IMG/VR virus record: IMGVR_UViG_3300025120_009952
Span: 1 to 64,000 of that record
DNA length: 64,000 nt
Strand: one strand, 5' to 3'
From: a virus
Below, in pieces: positions 31,886 to 42,900 of the stretch. Below the pieces are notes generated by a model that was not told where the DNA came from, made no database searches, and worked only from the letters and a program-made list of their open reading frames with translations. The translations under genes were made by a program, and so were the position numbers. Position 1 is the first letter of the stretch. Every line of letters starts with the position of its first letter.

Positions 31886-33431
31886 ATTTGACCGTAATCT
31901 CTACTAGTCCAACATCTGCGTCAGTTTTTGATGCTAATGCTCGGCCTATTACATTGGTCATTGTTAAATCTTCTGTGTCTGCCCCTTTGGCAGTACCCGG
32001 AGTACCTCCAGGAATAAGTCTTTGTCCTTTAACAACTGTACCTTCTACTTTGCATGGTACTCTCCCTGACAGAGCCACGTATGGGTGTGTCGAGTCAAGT
32101 CCTGCGTCTGCATTCATTTTGAATGCTGGATCAGTTGATATAACACCAAAACAATCATCTTCGTTTGGTGTAGTTTTTCTAATTTCGTTGTCGCCACCTA
32201 TGTTAACGACATCACCAGGTTCAAGTCCTAAACCATGATAGCGTTCTGCTAGATCCGAATATTCTGCCGATGTTGCTGTTGCGTGTATTTTTGCATAAGT
32301 TGATATTGCAACATTACCTGCTGTAGTACCTGTTTCTGCTGTTGTGATACAAGCGAATTCATCTGCAGATTCATCCCAGATAAATGCCGCATTAGTTTCA
32401 ACACCTCTGTCAATTAATAAACCTTTGTCAGTTGCTGATGTGTTAGTTGACCCAGAACCTAGTACAATCAATGGATCTGAAACGTTCAAGTTAGTTACAT
32501 TGATGTTTTGTACAGTTCCCGATGTTGTCATTGTGCCGGTAACGTTTAAATTTGTGATGCTTGTAGTTGCTGTGGCACCATCGATAGTCATTGCTACAGT
32601 GTCTGCTCCACCATCGTTCACGTTGAATATGATGTCTCCATCTTCTGTTACACTTTTTAGTGTAGTGTTTGCACCGGATTGTGATATTTTAAAATCCGAA
32701 TCAACACCAATTGTTAAACCTGTGTCATTAAGTACACCTAATGTACCTGACGTTGTATCGTTAGTGTCTGCTCTCAAATACCCTGCCGCCGCAGTGCCAC
32801 CTAGTGCATCTGCATCTGTGGCAGTACCAACAAACTTATTAGAAGTGATTGCAGTCGAAAGATCAAATCCTTTCGATATTGTTGCAAATCCTGATATAGC
32901 AGTTTGTGGAGTAAATTCAACTGATGATAACATGCCAACGATTGTGTCAGCAATTTTAAATTGTAGTACAGTTCTATCAACACCCGAGTTATCTGTAATT
33001 GTTTGTGATACAGAACCTGTCACACCTGCTCCAGAAGTAGATATTGGACCTACTAAAACAAAAGATGATCCGCTGTAGACATATAATTGTCCATTTGTTG
33101 AATCATACCACAAGTCACCTTGTGCTGTGTTAGTTGGCTCTGATGCTGAAACGTTTGCTCCACTTACAGATTTGAATGACGAACCGTTGTAAACTTGTAA
33201 TTGGTTTGCTGTGGTGTTGTACCAAATTTGTCCTTGTAATGGACTAGTTGGTGTGTTAGATGATGTGTTTGCAAAGTTTTCTAAAATTTTAACTTGGTTT
33301 TCATTGAGAACTTCACCGTATCCTGCATAGTTTTTACCTATGAGTGATAATGAACTTGATGTTGTATCTAGAGTACCATCAGCAACTGTGGCTACTACTG
33401 TTCCGTCTGTTTTGTTGATTGCGTATGCCAT
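31884..33431 (-). CDS. Tail-fibre-like protein A, 515 aa
   Basis: A paralogue of the fibre gene 34446-36248. Both begin MAY.INKTDGT..ATV.DG.LDTTSS and share a core with SGTLGVLNDTGLT followed by a repeat of the form DFKISQSGANTTLK and NVNDGGADTVAMTIDGATAT. The C-terminal 150 residues differ from the other copy. They hold YSDLAERYHGLGLEPGDVV, then FGVISTDPAFKMN and GRVPCKVEGTV, a pattern I associate with C-terminal folding or cleavage domains of phage fibres. Start ATG 33431 lies six bases after a perfect TATAAATA late promoter. Confidence 0.75.
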   Translation of the reverse strand: MAYAINKTDGTVVATVADGTLDTTSSSLSLIGKNYAGYGEVLNENQVKILENFANTSSNTPTSPLQGQIWYNTTANQLQVYNGSSFKSVSGANVSASEPTNTAQGDLWYDSTNGQLYVYSGSSFVLVGPISTSGAGVTGSVSQTITDNSGVDRTVLQFKIADTIVGMLSSVEFTPQTAISGFATISKGFDLSTAITSNKFVGTATDADALGGTAAAGYLRADTNDTTSGTLGVLNDTGLTIGVDSDFKISQSGANTTLKSVTEDGDIIFNVNDGGADTVAMTIDGATATTSITNLNVTGTMTTSGTVQNINVTNLNVSDPLIVLGSGSTNTSATDKGLLIDRGVETNAAFIWDESADEFACITTAETGTTAGNVAISTYAKIHATATSAEYSDLAERYHGLGLEPGDVVNIGGDNEIRKTTPNEDDCFGVISTDPAFKMNADAGLDSTHPYVALSGRVPCKVEGTVVKGQRLIPGGTPGTAKGADTEDLTMTNVIGRALASKTDADVGLVEITVK

Positions 33432-33437
33432 ATGCTA

Positions 33438-33445
33438 TATTTATA
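33438..33445 (-). promoter_or_regulatory. T4 late promoter (perfect TATAAATA)
   Basis: Minus-strand TATAAATA, exact consensus. It ends six bases before ATG 33431 and includes the TAA stop of the upstream gene at 33441-33443. The expected transcript start falls at the ATG itself. Confidence 0.75.
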
Positions 33446-33920
33446 TGTCCCTTATTTTCTCTGCCACTTCCATTTCATCCGCGATAGTCACATAATCGTA
33501 ACCTGGATCTTCTGCGTAGACTTTCTTTTGTTCTTTTGTTTCTGCTTTCACTGTAGCAATATGATCTCTCAATGCTGTGAATTTCTCCGTGTTTGGTATG
33601 TCTGATTGGTCAAGCATGTCTATAATGATGTTTAATTGTTTGTGTATAGGAAATTCTTCTAATACTCTTATGTTTGCCGCATAATGTACTTCAGTTTCTT
33701 TAATTTTAACCTGTCCTTCCACCATCGATTTGACACTACCTGTTTCATAATCGCCCTGCCAGTAATGTGTTTCGTTGTCAAATTCAACTTCTTTGACAAC
33801 AAACTTAGTCATGTCAATTTGATCCATTATGGTTGGTGTTCTTTTTAATGAGTCAGTCAGGTTGACCATCATAACACCATTCTTTTTATTGAATAAAAAT
33901 GTTTTTGTTTCTACAGCCAT
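33441..33920 (-). CDS. Unknown late protein, 159 aa (possible fibre assembly factor)
   Basis: A soluble protein, beta-rich in its first 60 residues (KTFLFNKKNGVMMVNLTDS, then DNETHYWQGDYETG) and helical at the C-terminus with many Lys and Glu. It lies between the 2OG oxygenase-like gene and fibre gene A, and shares short spacing with both. Small proteins at this place in T4-like phages are often fibre chaperones, but I see no specific match. The start has a GAAGG site. Confidence 0.5.
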   Translation of the reverse strand: MAVETKTFLFNKKNGVMMVNLTDSLKRTPTIMDQIDMTKFVVKEVEFDNETHYWQGDYETGSVKSMVEGQVKIKETEVHYAANIRVLEEFPIHKQLNIIIDMLDQSDIPNTEKFTALRDHIATVKAETKEQKKVYAEDPGYDYVTIADEMEVAEKIRDI

Positions 33921-33921
33921 G

Positions 33922-34446
33922 TTATGCTACCTTCCTTTGTTTAACTAATCCGTTCATTTCTAAACCTTGCATGATGCACACACTGTACTTTGGTTGTTCA
34001 TCTGCCTCAATCTCGGTTACTGAGTGGGGAGTACTCATTTTCATTTCAAAAGTTGCCCCCGGTATCTCATGTACCAAATGTTCGTTATCGTCCTCATCCC
34101 AATACTTGAAATGCGGTTTGTCAGATTGTAAAAATATACATTTGAAAAACCAATACTTGCCTTGACTGTCTCTGTGTCTTGGTATGTGCATTCCTGGTTC
34201 ATATTTGTTAACACAGTATAACAGCCTATCACTCCATTGTACAGGAATTGTTTTAAAAATTGCGTCTGTTAAATCTTCCGGCATATCATATTGATGCAGT
34301 TGTTTAAGTTTTGCTGTGCCATAGTGTGTAGCAAATTCTCCGCTTAAAGAATCTTTGTCACGGACCTTTATTAGATGATCATACTTGCGTACCAAAGTCA
34401 TTACTTCGTCTACGTTTGTCATATAATTTTCTATCTGTTTAAACAT
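33922..34446 (-). CDS. 2-oxoglutarate/Fe(II)-dependent oxygenase-like protein (prolyl hydroxylase type)
   Basis: A double-stranded beta-helix oxygenase by motif: the iron ligands His91 and Asp93 (HIPRHRDSQG), His141 (MSTPHSVTEIE), and Lys153 (PKYSVCIMQG) in the place that binds the 2-oxoglutarate carboxylate. Start is ATG 34446, in a TAATG overlap with fibre gene B; the open frame reaches 34470 but those residues precede the natural start. Such oxygenases recur beside fibre genes in marine T4-like phages. They may hydroxylate a tail-fibre residue or a host target; which one is unknown. Length 174. Confidence 0.8.
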   Translation of the reverse strand: MFKQIENYMTNVDEVMTLVRKYDHLIKVRDKDSLSGEFATHYGTAKLKQLHQYDMPEDLTDAIFKTIPVQWSDRLLYCVNKYEPGMHIPRHRDSQGKYWFFKCIFLQSDKPHFKYWDEDDNEHLVHEIPGATFEMKMSTPHSVTEIEADEQPKYSVCIMQGLEMNGLVKQRKVA

Positions 34447-36248
34447 TATGCTCCTGACACATATTCCCAAGCCGTTGCGCCTGCGTTTACTCTGTAAATT
34501 AAATCGTTGTCTCTTGTTGGGTTTGCCACTGTGCTTGAAACTGCTGTGACAACACCACTTACTACATTACCTATGGAACCAACACTACCAACTGTTACAC
34601 TCAAAGTGTCTTTGGTGCTGGTTGTTGCCGCCACGTATGCTTTTGTTAGTCCCGCAAAATTCGCCACTGGAGCCAATGTTGTTAACAAGCCTTGTACTGT
34701 GCCTGCTCCTGTGCCTGTCTTTGCAAGTCCTGTGATATCAATCTGTAGATAAATGTCTGCGTTTCCGTCCACATATCTTTTCACTGCTTCTTCTGTGACT
34801 AATAATGAATTTGATGCGTTTGTGTAAACACCTGGTGCGTCTCCACCTAGTGCTCCGTCTGGTGAAATTCCTGTTACACTTGATGTTGAATCAGCAAATC
34901 CAAAACTGCTTACTCTAACCACTCCAGTACCAACTCCTGTTAACACAAGATCATCGTTGGTTCTTGCTGGTCTAATTTCGTTGTCTTCTAACACAATAGC
35001 GTCATTAATAATAACATTTCCTGTGCCTGCCGCACCCAGTTGTAATGAATCGTTTGAGTTGTTTGTTCTGATTTCGTTTTCTACAATACTAACACTTCCA
35101 ACTGTGAGTGTGTCACCTTCATAGTTTGCAACTATTGTTGCTTTGCTTGAATCTGTAACAGCAGTAACTGTCGCCGCTGAAGTTGATAATACTGCTTTGA
35201 ATTTGTCTTCACCCTCGTTCCAATATAGAATTGCAGAGTTTCCTGCTGATCCACGTTGGACATATATTCCTGAATCAACGTCTGCGCCTGAAGATGATCT
35301 GTTAAGTTCTAACAATGGATCTTCTATTGTCATGTTAGTTGTTTCAACTGACGTTGTAGTGCCTTTTACTTGTAGATTGCCGTTTACTATTACGTCTGCT
35401 GTTGCACCATCGATTAACAATGCTGTTGTATCAGAACCACCATCATTAATATTAAATTTAATATCTCCATCTGATGTTTGATTCTTAAATGTTACATCAG
35501 AACCTGAAACAGAGATGTTAACATCTGAGTCGATACCAACAGTAAGTCCTGTGTCGTTCAATACGCCAAGTGTACCGGAAGTTGTATCATTTGCATCTGA
35601 TCTTAAAAATGATGCACTATCAATATTATCCAGTGTATCAGCATTTGTTGCCGTGCCATGTATTTTATGTCCAGTTGCAAGTGTAAGTCCAAGTCCAACT
35701 GATGTCGAACCAAATCCACTTGGTGCTGTATTTGCCGTAAATGCATTAGTAGAGGCTATTGCCCATCTAGTGCCTTTGTTATAAACGCCTACAACTTTTT
35801 GAGTTGCAGATAAATTGTCTGTAATTGTGTCTTGTAGGAATCCTGCTTTGCCGTCTGCTGTGGAAAAGATTGGTCCTATCAAATCAAATGCTGTGCCGTC
35901 GTACATGTATAGTTGATCATTTGTAGTATCGTTCCATAACATGCCAGTTGATAATCCTGTGCTTGGCTCTGATGCGGAACTTTCAACTCCTACGTTGACC
36001 CACGCCGCCCCAGTGTAAACTTTTAGTCTGTCATTTGTCTTATCCCACCAAAGTTCACCTTCGATAGGTGCTGTTGGTTCACTTGCTGAAGACGAGTTCT
36101 CAAGTAGTTTGACTAAGTTTTCGTTGAATGCTTCACCATATGATTGATAGTTTCTTCCAATCAATGATAGTGAACTTGTTGTATCTAAAACACCGTCATT
36201 AACGGTTGCTAGTATTGTTCCATCTGTTTTGTTAATTGTGTATGCCAT
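34446..36248 (-). CDS. Tail-fibre-like protein B, 600 aa
   Basis: A paralogue of fibre A. It begins MAYTINKTDGTILATVNDG and shares the SGTLGVLNDTGLT core and the ISVSGSDVTFK and INDGGSDTTALLIDGATA repeat. It is longer because of a middle block with ELNRSSSGADVDSG and a different, Val/Thr-rich C-terminus (GLTKAYVAATTSTKDTLSV) that ends EYVSGA. The different ends suggest different receptors or domain exchange. It has its own late-type promoter (36259-36266). Confidence 0.75.
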   Translation of the reverse strand: MAYTINKTDGTILATVNDGVLDTTSSLSLIGRNYQSYGEAFNENLVKLLENSSSASEPTAPIEGELWWDKTNDRLKVYTGAAWVNVGVESSASEPSTGLSTGMLWNDTTNDQLYMYDGTAFDLIGPIFSTADGKAGFLQDTITDNLSATQKVVGVYNKGTRWAIASTNAFTANTAPSGFGSTSVGLGLTLATGHKIHGTATNADTLDNIDSASFLRSDANDTTSGTLGVLNDTGLTVGIDSDVNISVSGSDVTFKNQTSDGDIKFNINDGGSDTTALLIDGATADVIVNGNLQVKGTTTSVETTNMTIEDPLLELNRSSSGADVDSGIYVQRGSAGNSAILYWNEGEDKFKAVLSTSAATVTAVTDSSKATIVANYEGDTLTVGSVSIVENEIRTNNSNDSLQLGAAGTGNVIINDAIVLEDNEIRPARTNDDLVLTGVGTGVVRVSSFGFADSTSSVTGISPDGALGGDAPGVYTNASNSLLVTEEAVKRYVDGNADIYLQIDITGLAKTGTGAGTVQGLLTTLAPVANFAGLTKAYVAATTSTKDTLSVTVGSVGSIGNVVSGVVTAVSSTVANPTRDNDLIYRVNAGATAWEYVSGA

Positions 36249-36258
36249 ATCTGTACTC

Positions 36259-36266
36259 TATTTATC
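36259..36266 (-). promoter_or_regulatory. T4 late-type promoter (GATAAATA)
   Basis: Minus-strand GATAAATA (one mismatch), ending ten bases before ATG 36248 of fibre gene B. It lies in the 23-base gap after gene 36272-36913. Confidence 0.6.
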
Positions 36267-36271
36267 GCTCC

Positions 36272-36913
36272 TTAACTTTCAATGAAGTTGGTTAACGACT
36301 GCACTCTCACTGTGTAATCGATCTGTATCAACCTGTTTAACGACTTTTGCACAGGGTGAAATATAACATGTGTCAATAATTTGCCTTGCCCTGCACCCGA
36401 AGCCGAATAGCCATAAAGTGAAAGTTCGTCAAAAACGTATGAATCTGTAAATGTTGTGGTGTTGTCAAATGCTGATTGTCCTGCAGGCTCACCATAATCT
36501 AACAAGCAAGTACACACTATGTCAGAATATACATTGCCTGATGTGTGCCTAACTTCTATTTTGTTCCTTGTAGCGTCTGAATTTGCCGCTGATAAGTCGT
36601 TTATGGACTTGAAATATGTTTCGTTATACAATGCTGAATTTGACCCTGAATTGTTTGGCGTCAAATATGTTATAACTCCAGTAGAGTCAACTGATGTGCC
36701 TCCGTTCCCAAAGTGCATTTCTTCGATGTATCCATCGGCTCTGTTTGCTATGGATTTAGCCAGTGCTTCTGAGAAATTTTCATAGTGTATTGCATTGCGT
36801 TTATCTACAAACACTTCCTCAGATTGTGGGTCAAAGATCTTAATGTGACCTTCGATTAGCACGCCTGAATTCTCGTCTGCTGGCTTTTGGGTTTGTTCTG
36901 TGTTATCTGTCAT
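36272..36913 (-). CDS. Virion-associated protein, 213 aa
   Basis: A beta-rich protein with an acidic disordered start (TDNTEQTQKPADENSG) and a conserved-looking core: VDKRNAIHYENFSEALAKSI at about 36-55, EEMHFGNGGTSV, YVFDELSLYGY, then LLTHVIFHPVQKSLNR. The last part resembles tail-fibre connector or baseplate-associated proteins of T4-like marine phages. Position between the giant virion gene and the fibre genes, with its own late-type promoter, fits a structural role. The exact role is unknown. Confidence 0.6.
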   Translation of the reverse strand: MTDNTEQTQKPADENSGVLIEGHIKIFDPQSEEVFVDKRNAIHYENFSEALAKSIANRADGYIEEMHFGNGGTSVDSTGVITYLTPNNSGSNSALYNETYFKSINDLSAANSDATRNKIEVRHTSGNVYSDIVCTCLLDYGEPAGQSAFDNTTTFTDSYVFDELSLYGYSASGAGQGKLLTHVIFHPVQKSLNRLIQIDYTVRVQSLTNFIES

Positions 36914-36931
36914 TGTTTTAATGTGTCCATA

Positions 36932-36939
36932 TATTTATT
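36932..36939 (-). promoter_or_regulatory. T4 late-type promoter (AATAAATA)
   Basis: Minus-strand AATAAATA (one mismatch), 18 bases before ATG 36913. It overlaps the TAA stop of the giant gene by two bases. Confidence 0.55.
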
Positions 36940-39900
36940 AAGGTAGTTTTGTAGGGCTATTAAGCAAGAATGTCGCTTCGGGCCCTGTTGCTCCTTGTAA
37001 TCCTGTTCCGTCTCCTGCTGTGCTTGTTCCTTGGTCAACCCACACTCTACCAGTCTTACGGACTACTTCTACTCTGCGTCCATTTGCTGGTGCAGTTGTA
37101 AATGTTATTGTAGCACTCGAACCATTAAATGTAAAGCCTGATCTTTGTTTGACGCCACCAACAAATACAGTTACATCTGCTCCATCTGATCTTGGAATAA
37201 ATGCAGTCGAGTCTGCTCCATACAGTGCAAACGAATTAGTTGAACCATCTGCTGTATGTTTGCATGTGGTCACAGTATCTGAGTAACCTGGGATTGTTTG
37301 TGAATCACCTGCATCAGTTACAACTGTGCCCGATGGATGTGTGTCAACCGCACCAGTACCTAGTGTTCCACGCATAATTTGTCCTAGGCTGTTTTCTCCT
37401 AGATCTCTTGCAAAGTAAGTAATTCTTTCTTTGTTGATAAACACAATTCCTGGAATATTGCTGTCCAAATTTGGTATAGGCAATACAGAAGCATCAGCAA
37501 CAAATATTTCACTGTCAGTAATCGACAATGCCTTGCTCAGTGTAGTATTGTGAGCATCTGACAATCTCTTATAGTGTGTTCTATTAATCATGTCTTTAAA
37601 CAATCTGTATCCTATGGCTTCTTGTGTTTTTGTTGTTACAATCGATGTCACCACGACAGTATCTGTATTGGCATAACTTGCCCTTGGAATAAAAATTTTG
37701 TTATTTCTTAATTCGTAATCTGTGCCAGCAATCTGTATGTCTCCATTATAAGTTACCCAAAGATAATCTGTGTTGGTTGGAATTCTTGATAGTGTGTAAA
37801 ATCCACCCACGTTTGAATCTGTCTGCGCCGATGCAGTGTCGAAACCTAATTTGTAAATGTAAACTGTATTACCTGCAGATGATCCTGATGCATTCAATGA
37901 AACCGTTGTGCCTGAAATTGACACACTAAAGTCTGCAAGTTGGTTGTCGCTCACCTGTCCATATTGAACATGAGAAACATTACCGGATTTTGCGGCAACA
38001 TGTATAGTTGCAAATTCGTAATCTTCGTCTGTGCTATCATTAGCACTCTCAACTAAGATCTGATAGTATGCTCCATCAAAGTTTGCAGATGTTAAATCAA
38101 AACTATCCAGTGTTGTTGATGCAGTATCTAATGTTTGTGAACCTATAAACTCAATTCCAGTATCATTTTCTGTCACAGTAGCAGTGCCCAAGTTAGATGC
38201 TATACCAAAAACATTAACAGCACTTGATAATGAATTCGTTAAAGTCAACGTAAGCGTCGACCCTGAGTGCGACACAGCGAATGTGTTACGTGAAACTGAC
38301 CCGTCTGCTGGTAGAACATTGTAAGCAGTATGGAAAGCAGTGGTTCCATTGTATCCAATGTAAAGTTGTGATGTTTCGTTACTGGTTCCGTCGCTCACTG
38401 TAACAAATATCTCAGCGCCTCTGTAACTTGACGTATCTAATTCATACACAGTTGTTGCTGTGCCAGTAGATGTATATTGTTTTGTAAATGCCGATTGATT
38501 CGAGTTGATTGGTTGTATTGCGTTGATGTCCGATGACAACACTGCCATTCTATGTGCTTTAACTTTGGTTACATTATCAGTTGCAGTTGCCTTGACTGTT
38601 ACAACACCCGATGATATAGTTGCATCGTATGTAACAAAATCTGTTGTGCCTGTAGCATGTACCGTTGCAAGAACTGTATGTGAAACATTTGTACCATCTG
38701 TTGTCACAGTCAGCACCTCACTCTGTGTGTTGTCACTTCCGCTTGTTGCAACCACAAAGTATTTCACAGAAGTAACTGAATCTGTATTGAATGTGTCGAT
38801 TGTGACGCCACTAGTAGTGACAGGATCTTTTGTAATCAAACTTTGATATGTACCTAGAGCCGCATCAACAAGTCCTGATCCTTTAAAAATTTCTGTTCTG
38901 ATGCCAAGCAAGTCATGGTTTGTAAATGACGTGACCCTTAATTCATCATTCTCATCGCCCATGGATGTTGTGATTAAATTTGTACCTTCTATTATGTAAT
39001 CGTGTCCTATTTTTACAACAATCGCAACGCCATCTCCATCGTTTGGTCTAGTGTTGAAGAATACAACTCCTGTACCTGTCACTGCCGCCGAGTCAGCCGT
39101 TACATTGTTTTGATCTGCTGTGTCATCACTTTGATCTGCTGTGATGCCAATGTCGTTTAAGAACCAATCGACACCTGCTGTCTGTCTCTCACCGTTGAGG
39201 TAAACTTCTACATCTGCAACACTTGGAATTGCCGCCGCATTAATTGTGGTCGGCAAGTTGAATGCAAAGGTACTGCCATCTCCGGAATAGTATGCTGTGT
39301 CAGGTGGTGTTAATCTTTCTCCGTTGCGTTCTATAATCACTGTGTTGTGCAATGGTCCAAACTCTGCTGGTGTTTGTGATAATGCGTATGTTGTTGTTGA
39401 CCCATCGGATTTAATTGTTTGTGTGTTGACCTGTGAATATGTTTGTTCACCTGCATCGCCATCAAACAATGTTATTTGCACAGTCGATCCATTTGCTGGC
39501 GCTGTGCCAAAAGTTACATCAGTAGACGCACTGTCATCACCTTCTGATAATGTTGCTGTGGTTACTACACCATTCACTGTCACAAAAGCAGTTTTGCTTA
39601 AATTAATTGTGCTATCTGCAAGTGTAAATGGCACCGGCAAATTGAAAACTTTTTTACTGCCATTGCCTGTGAAATCTCTCTTGATACTAATTTTACTTCC
39701 ACTAATGCTGAAACTTTGTATTGTGATTAATCTTCCTGCCGCTGGAGCCGATGTGAACACCACTGTGTTGTTTGCACCTATCGAATAATCAGATGATGAA
39801 TCGTTCTTGACCCTTCTACGCAGGTTCCCTTCTACCCAAACAAACACTCCATCTTCGTCGGAAGGTGTCTGTCCTATTGCAAAAGTTGTTGTTGAACCAT

Positions 39901-42900
39901 CCCCTATGTGACTGTTGGTTCTCATTATTGGGGAACCTTGTGCAGGATTTGTATAAACTTGCATGTCAAGAGTGTCAAATGTTGTGCCTGGCACAACTTC
40001 TTCTGGTGCATGTGAACTGTATTCATCTATAAATTGGTTGCCTTCTGCAATTACATCACTTGGTTTTGTACCCGCCAAACTGTCTGTGAACCCAACGCCA
40101 TCTACATACTTGTCTAATCCAAGTTCATATGACGGAGTAGGAATACCATCTTCATCTATAAACTGTCCATCGTATGGTACAGCATCATAATTGGATGCAT
40201 CATAACTTGCTTCAGTGTCAAATTTTGGACCTATCACTTTGGTGCCTGGATATTCTAAACCTGACATCAACTGTCCATAAATCACTGTGCTTGAATCTTG
40301 CACTCCTGGCATACCAGCATCTGTTGAATAATACTTTTGAATGTAATCAACAGCACTCCATTCTTCCAAATATGCAGTTATGTCTGTTGTGGCAGTGCTG
40401 TCTGCTAATTCTACTGCATCTGTGAATAACTTGCCTGACTTGAATTGCTGTAAAACTTTGAATATCTGATTTTCAAATCTTATGTTGTCCGCAGTGTATG
40501 TTGTTTCTGCTTTCCATTCAGCAATGGTTGTGTTGATTAATATGTTTGTTCCGGTAGTCCTGTTAAATTGTAAAGTTGTGTTAATTTGTCTAACCTTATC
40601 GTTGTCAATTACAGCATACACCTTTGCCGCGATGCCTGTGGAATCTTCTCTGCCGCCACCTGTAAGTGTGACTGTAGGAGTAGTGGTGTATCCTGAACCT
40701 GCGTTAGTAACTGTAATTTTAGAAATAGCGCCATTAGAAACATAAGCAGTTGCAGTTGCACCTGTGCCTCCGCCTCCGGATATTGTCACTGTTGGTACCT
40801 CTGTGTAGTCAGCACCACCGTCCGCAACTATGATCGAACTTAGTCCAAGTTTGTAATTGTCCTTATAGATCTTACTTGGATTGATTGTGTATCTTGTGTC
40901 GTATTGTGAATTGTTCACATCTGGTGCTTGATATTTTTGTGCTGTTTTGTCCCAATATGCCGCATTGTCGAAGTCTGTCATGTCGGCACCAAAGGTTTCA
41001 GTCTTTGCATAATTTACTCTGTACTGTCTAACTTTTGTGTGGAATGGTTTGACTTCATCGATATAACTCAACAGTGCATCTTGTTGATCCGGTTTGTATG
41101 TTGGATCCGTGGATAAATTTTTAAGATCATTCTCAACTGTCAAGAAAGATGTTTTTATTGCCCAATCAACATACAGTTGTTCTGCTAATATCTGCTGGAT
41201 GCTGAAGAACCAAAGTTTGTTCCATTCTGCACCTAAGTCATCTATGTAAATGTCATCTATCACACCATCAATGATATTCCTTAATTCTATTATAGGTTGT
41301 TGATCAAAATTGTTTTGATCAAATGTATCACTGTCGTATCCTAGTGCATTGTCTTTGTAGGAATAAGCATTTTCTTTTATTTCTATAGTGCCATTGCCAA
41401 GTCCTATTTCATCATACTCTGCTGTGGCAGTTTTAACAAGCAATCTAAAATTACCGTCAAAGGATGTTTCAATTTTTACTGTGTCGCCTACATCAAATTT
41501 TGCGTCCGCTGGCAACAATAAATCTTCTGTTACTATAGTGTGATTGACAATAGTGTCCTTGCTATATCCTTTTGCATACCAATCTTTGTATGTCCAGTAC
41601 TGTGTAGTATCATACGATTGAACTCTTGTACGTTTCCATGTGTTGTCTGCTTCGTAAATGTATATTGACCAATAACCGTTTGATTCTGTGTCACTAGCAA
41701 CTAATACTTCCGTGCCTGTTGTAAGTGACGGTGTGTTTTGTTTGTTGAGGTATAAAAGTTCTGTGTAGTCTTGGACCTTAATATCCCATTCACCGGATAA
41801 TGCTGTAGGTTCTTGCTCTTTTAAATTAAATGTTGATAAATTTTTAGTCGAAACAATCTTATAATCTTTCAAGACTGCATTGATGTTTTCTACAAAGGCA
41901 GTAAGAACCACAGTTCTGTTTACAATCATAGATTGTCCATCTTCTATTCCGTAACGTTGCGTTTCACTTAAAGTGTTATTAGGCACTTGATTGTTGTTCT
42001 CATCTCTGCCTACTATTGAACTTATTAATTTCTTTCGTAATATGTTGTTTGGTTTTGATTGATCATCACCTTGTTTCACTATCAACCATTCATCATGTTT
42101 AGGTAATGCATCGTCCACAGTTGCCCATTCGATGTGATGTACAATGTTATCATCGTCTAGGAATGGTCCAATGTTTGCATAACTGATCGCATTGTCTTTC
42201 AAGAACGCATTGTAGGCATAACCAACAGCACCAGGATCTGCTATAAGTCTTGCCACTGTTGTTGCACTTATGCCCCTAGTAGGATTGTTTGGAACTATGC
42301 TTGGGTTAAGCACCCAGAAATAATATTTTGTTACAAATGTCTGTGTAGTAGTGTCAAAGAAAGACTTGGTGCTGAAATATCTTTCGACCATTGCAGTTCC
42401 GGACACTCCCACTTCGTTGCCTTCTTGACTGTTAGTAAGTTGATTCCAAGCACTAGGTGGCTTGTCGAACTCTACCCACTCCATGACATCTACAGTAGAA
42501 CCAGGAAATCTTGCTCCCCAGTTTTCGTTTCTGAATTCTGCAGTTCCTTGTTCATACCAAATGTAAACTAGACGCGAAGTGTTCAACCAAAGTTCTCCTA
42601 CATGTTCTCTGCCCCATGATCTGCTTTCATCTATTACCGGCGCCCTTTCAATCTGTCTCTGTAAACGTTCTGCATTGGTGCCTGTTAAGTTAACATCTGT
42701 GTAAACTGCTGGATCATGATCAGAAATAAATTTAAGTTCCGCATCAGCCGGTCCTGGAAATTTACCTTTGATCGGATCAATCCAATCAATGAATCCAACT
42801 GTCTTGTTGTTGTTTGTATCATACAAGTAATTTTGTTTGATCTTGTTTGGATCTATTAAGTCTTCTTGTTGCGAAATTATTTCCCAACCAGTTGCAGATG

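Noticed and set aside
32344-33078. A 244-residue open frame on the plus strand opposite fibre gene A
   Set aside because: It is the antisense of a low-complexity Thr/Ser/Val gene whose reverse frame lacks stops. It has no ribosome site and its residue pattern mirrors the fibre repeats.
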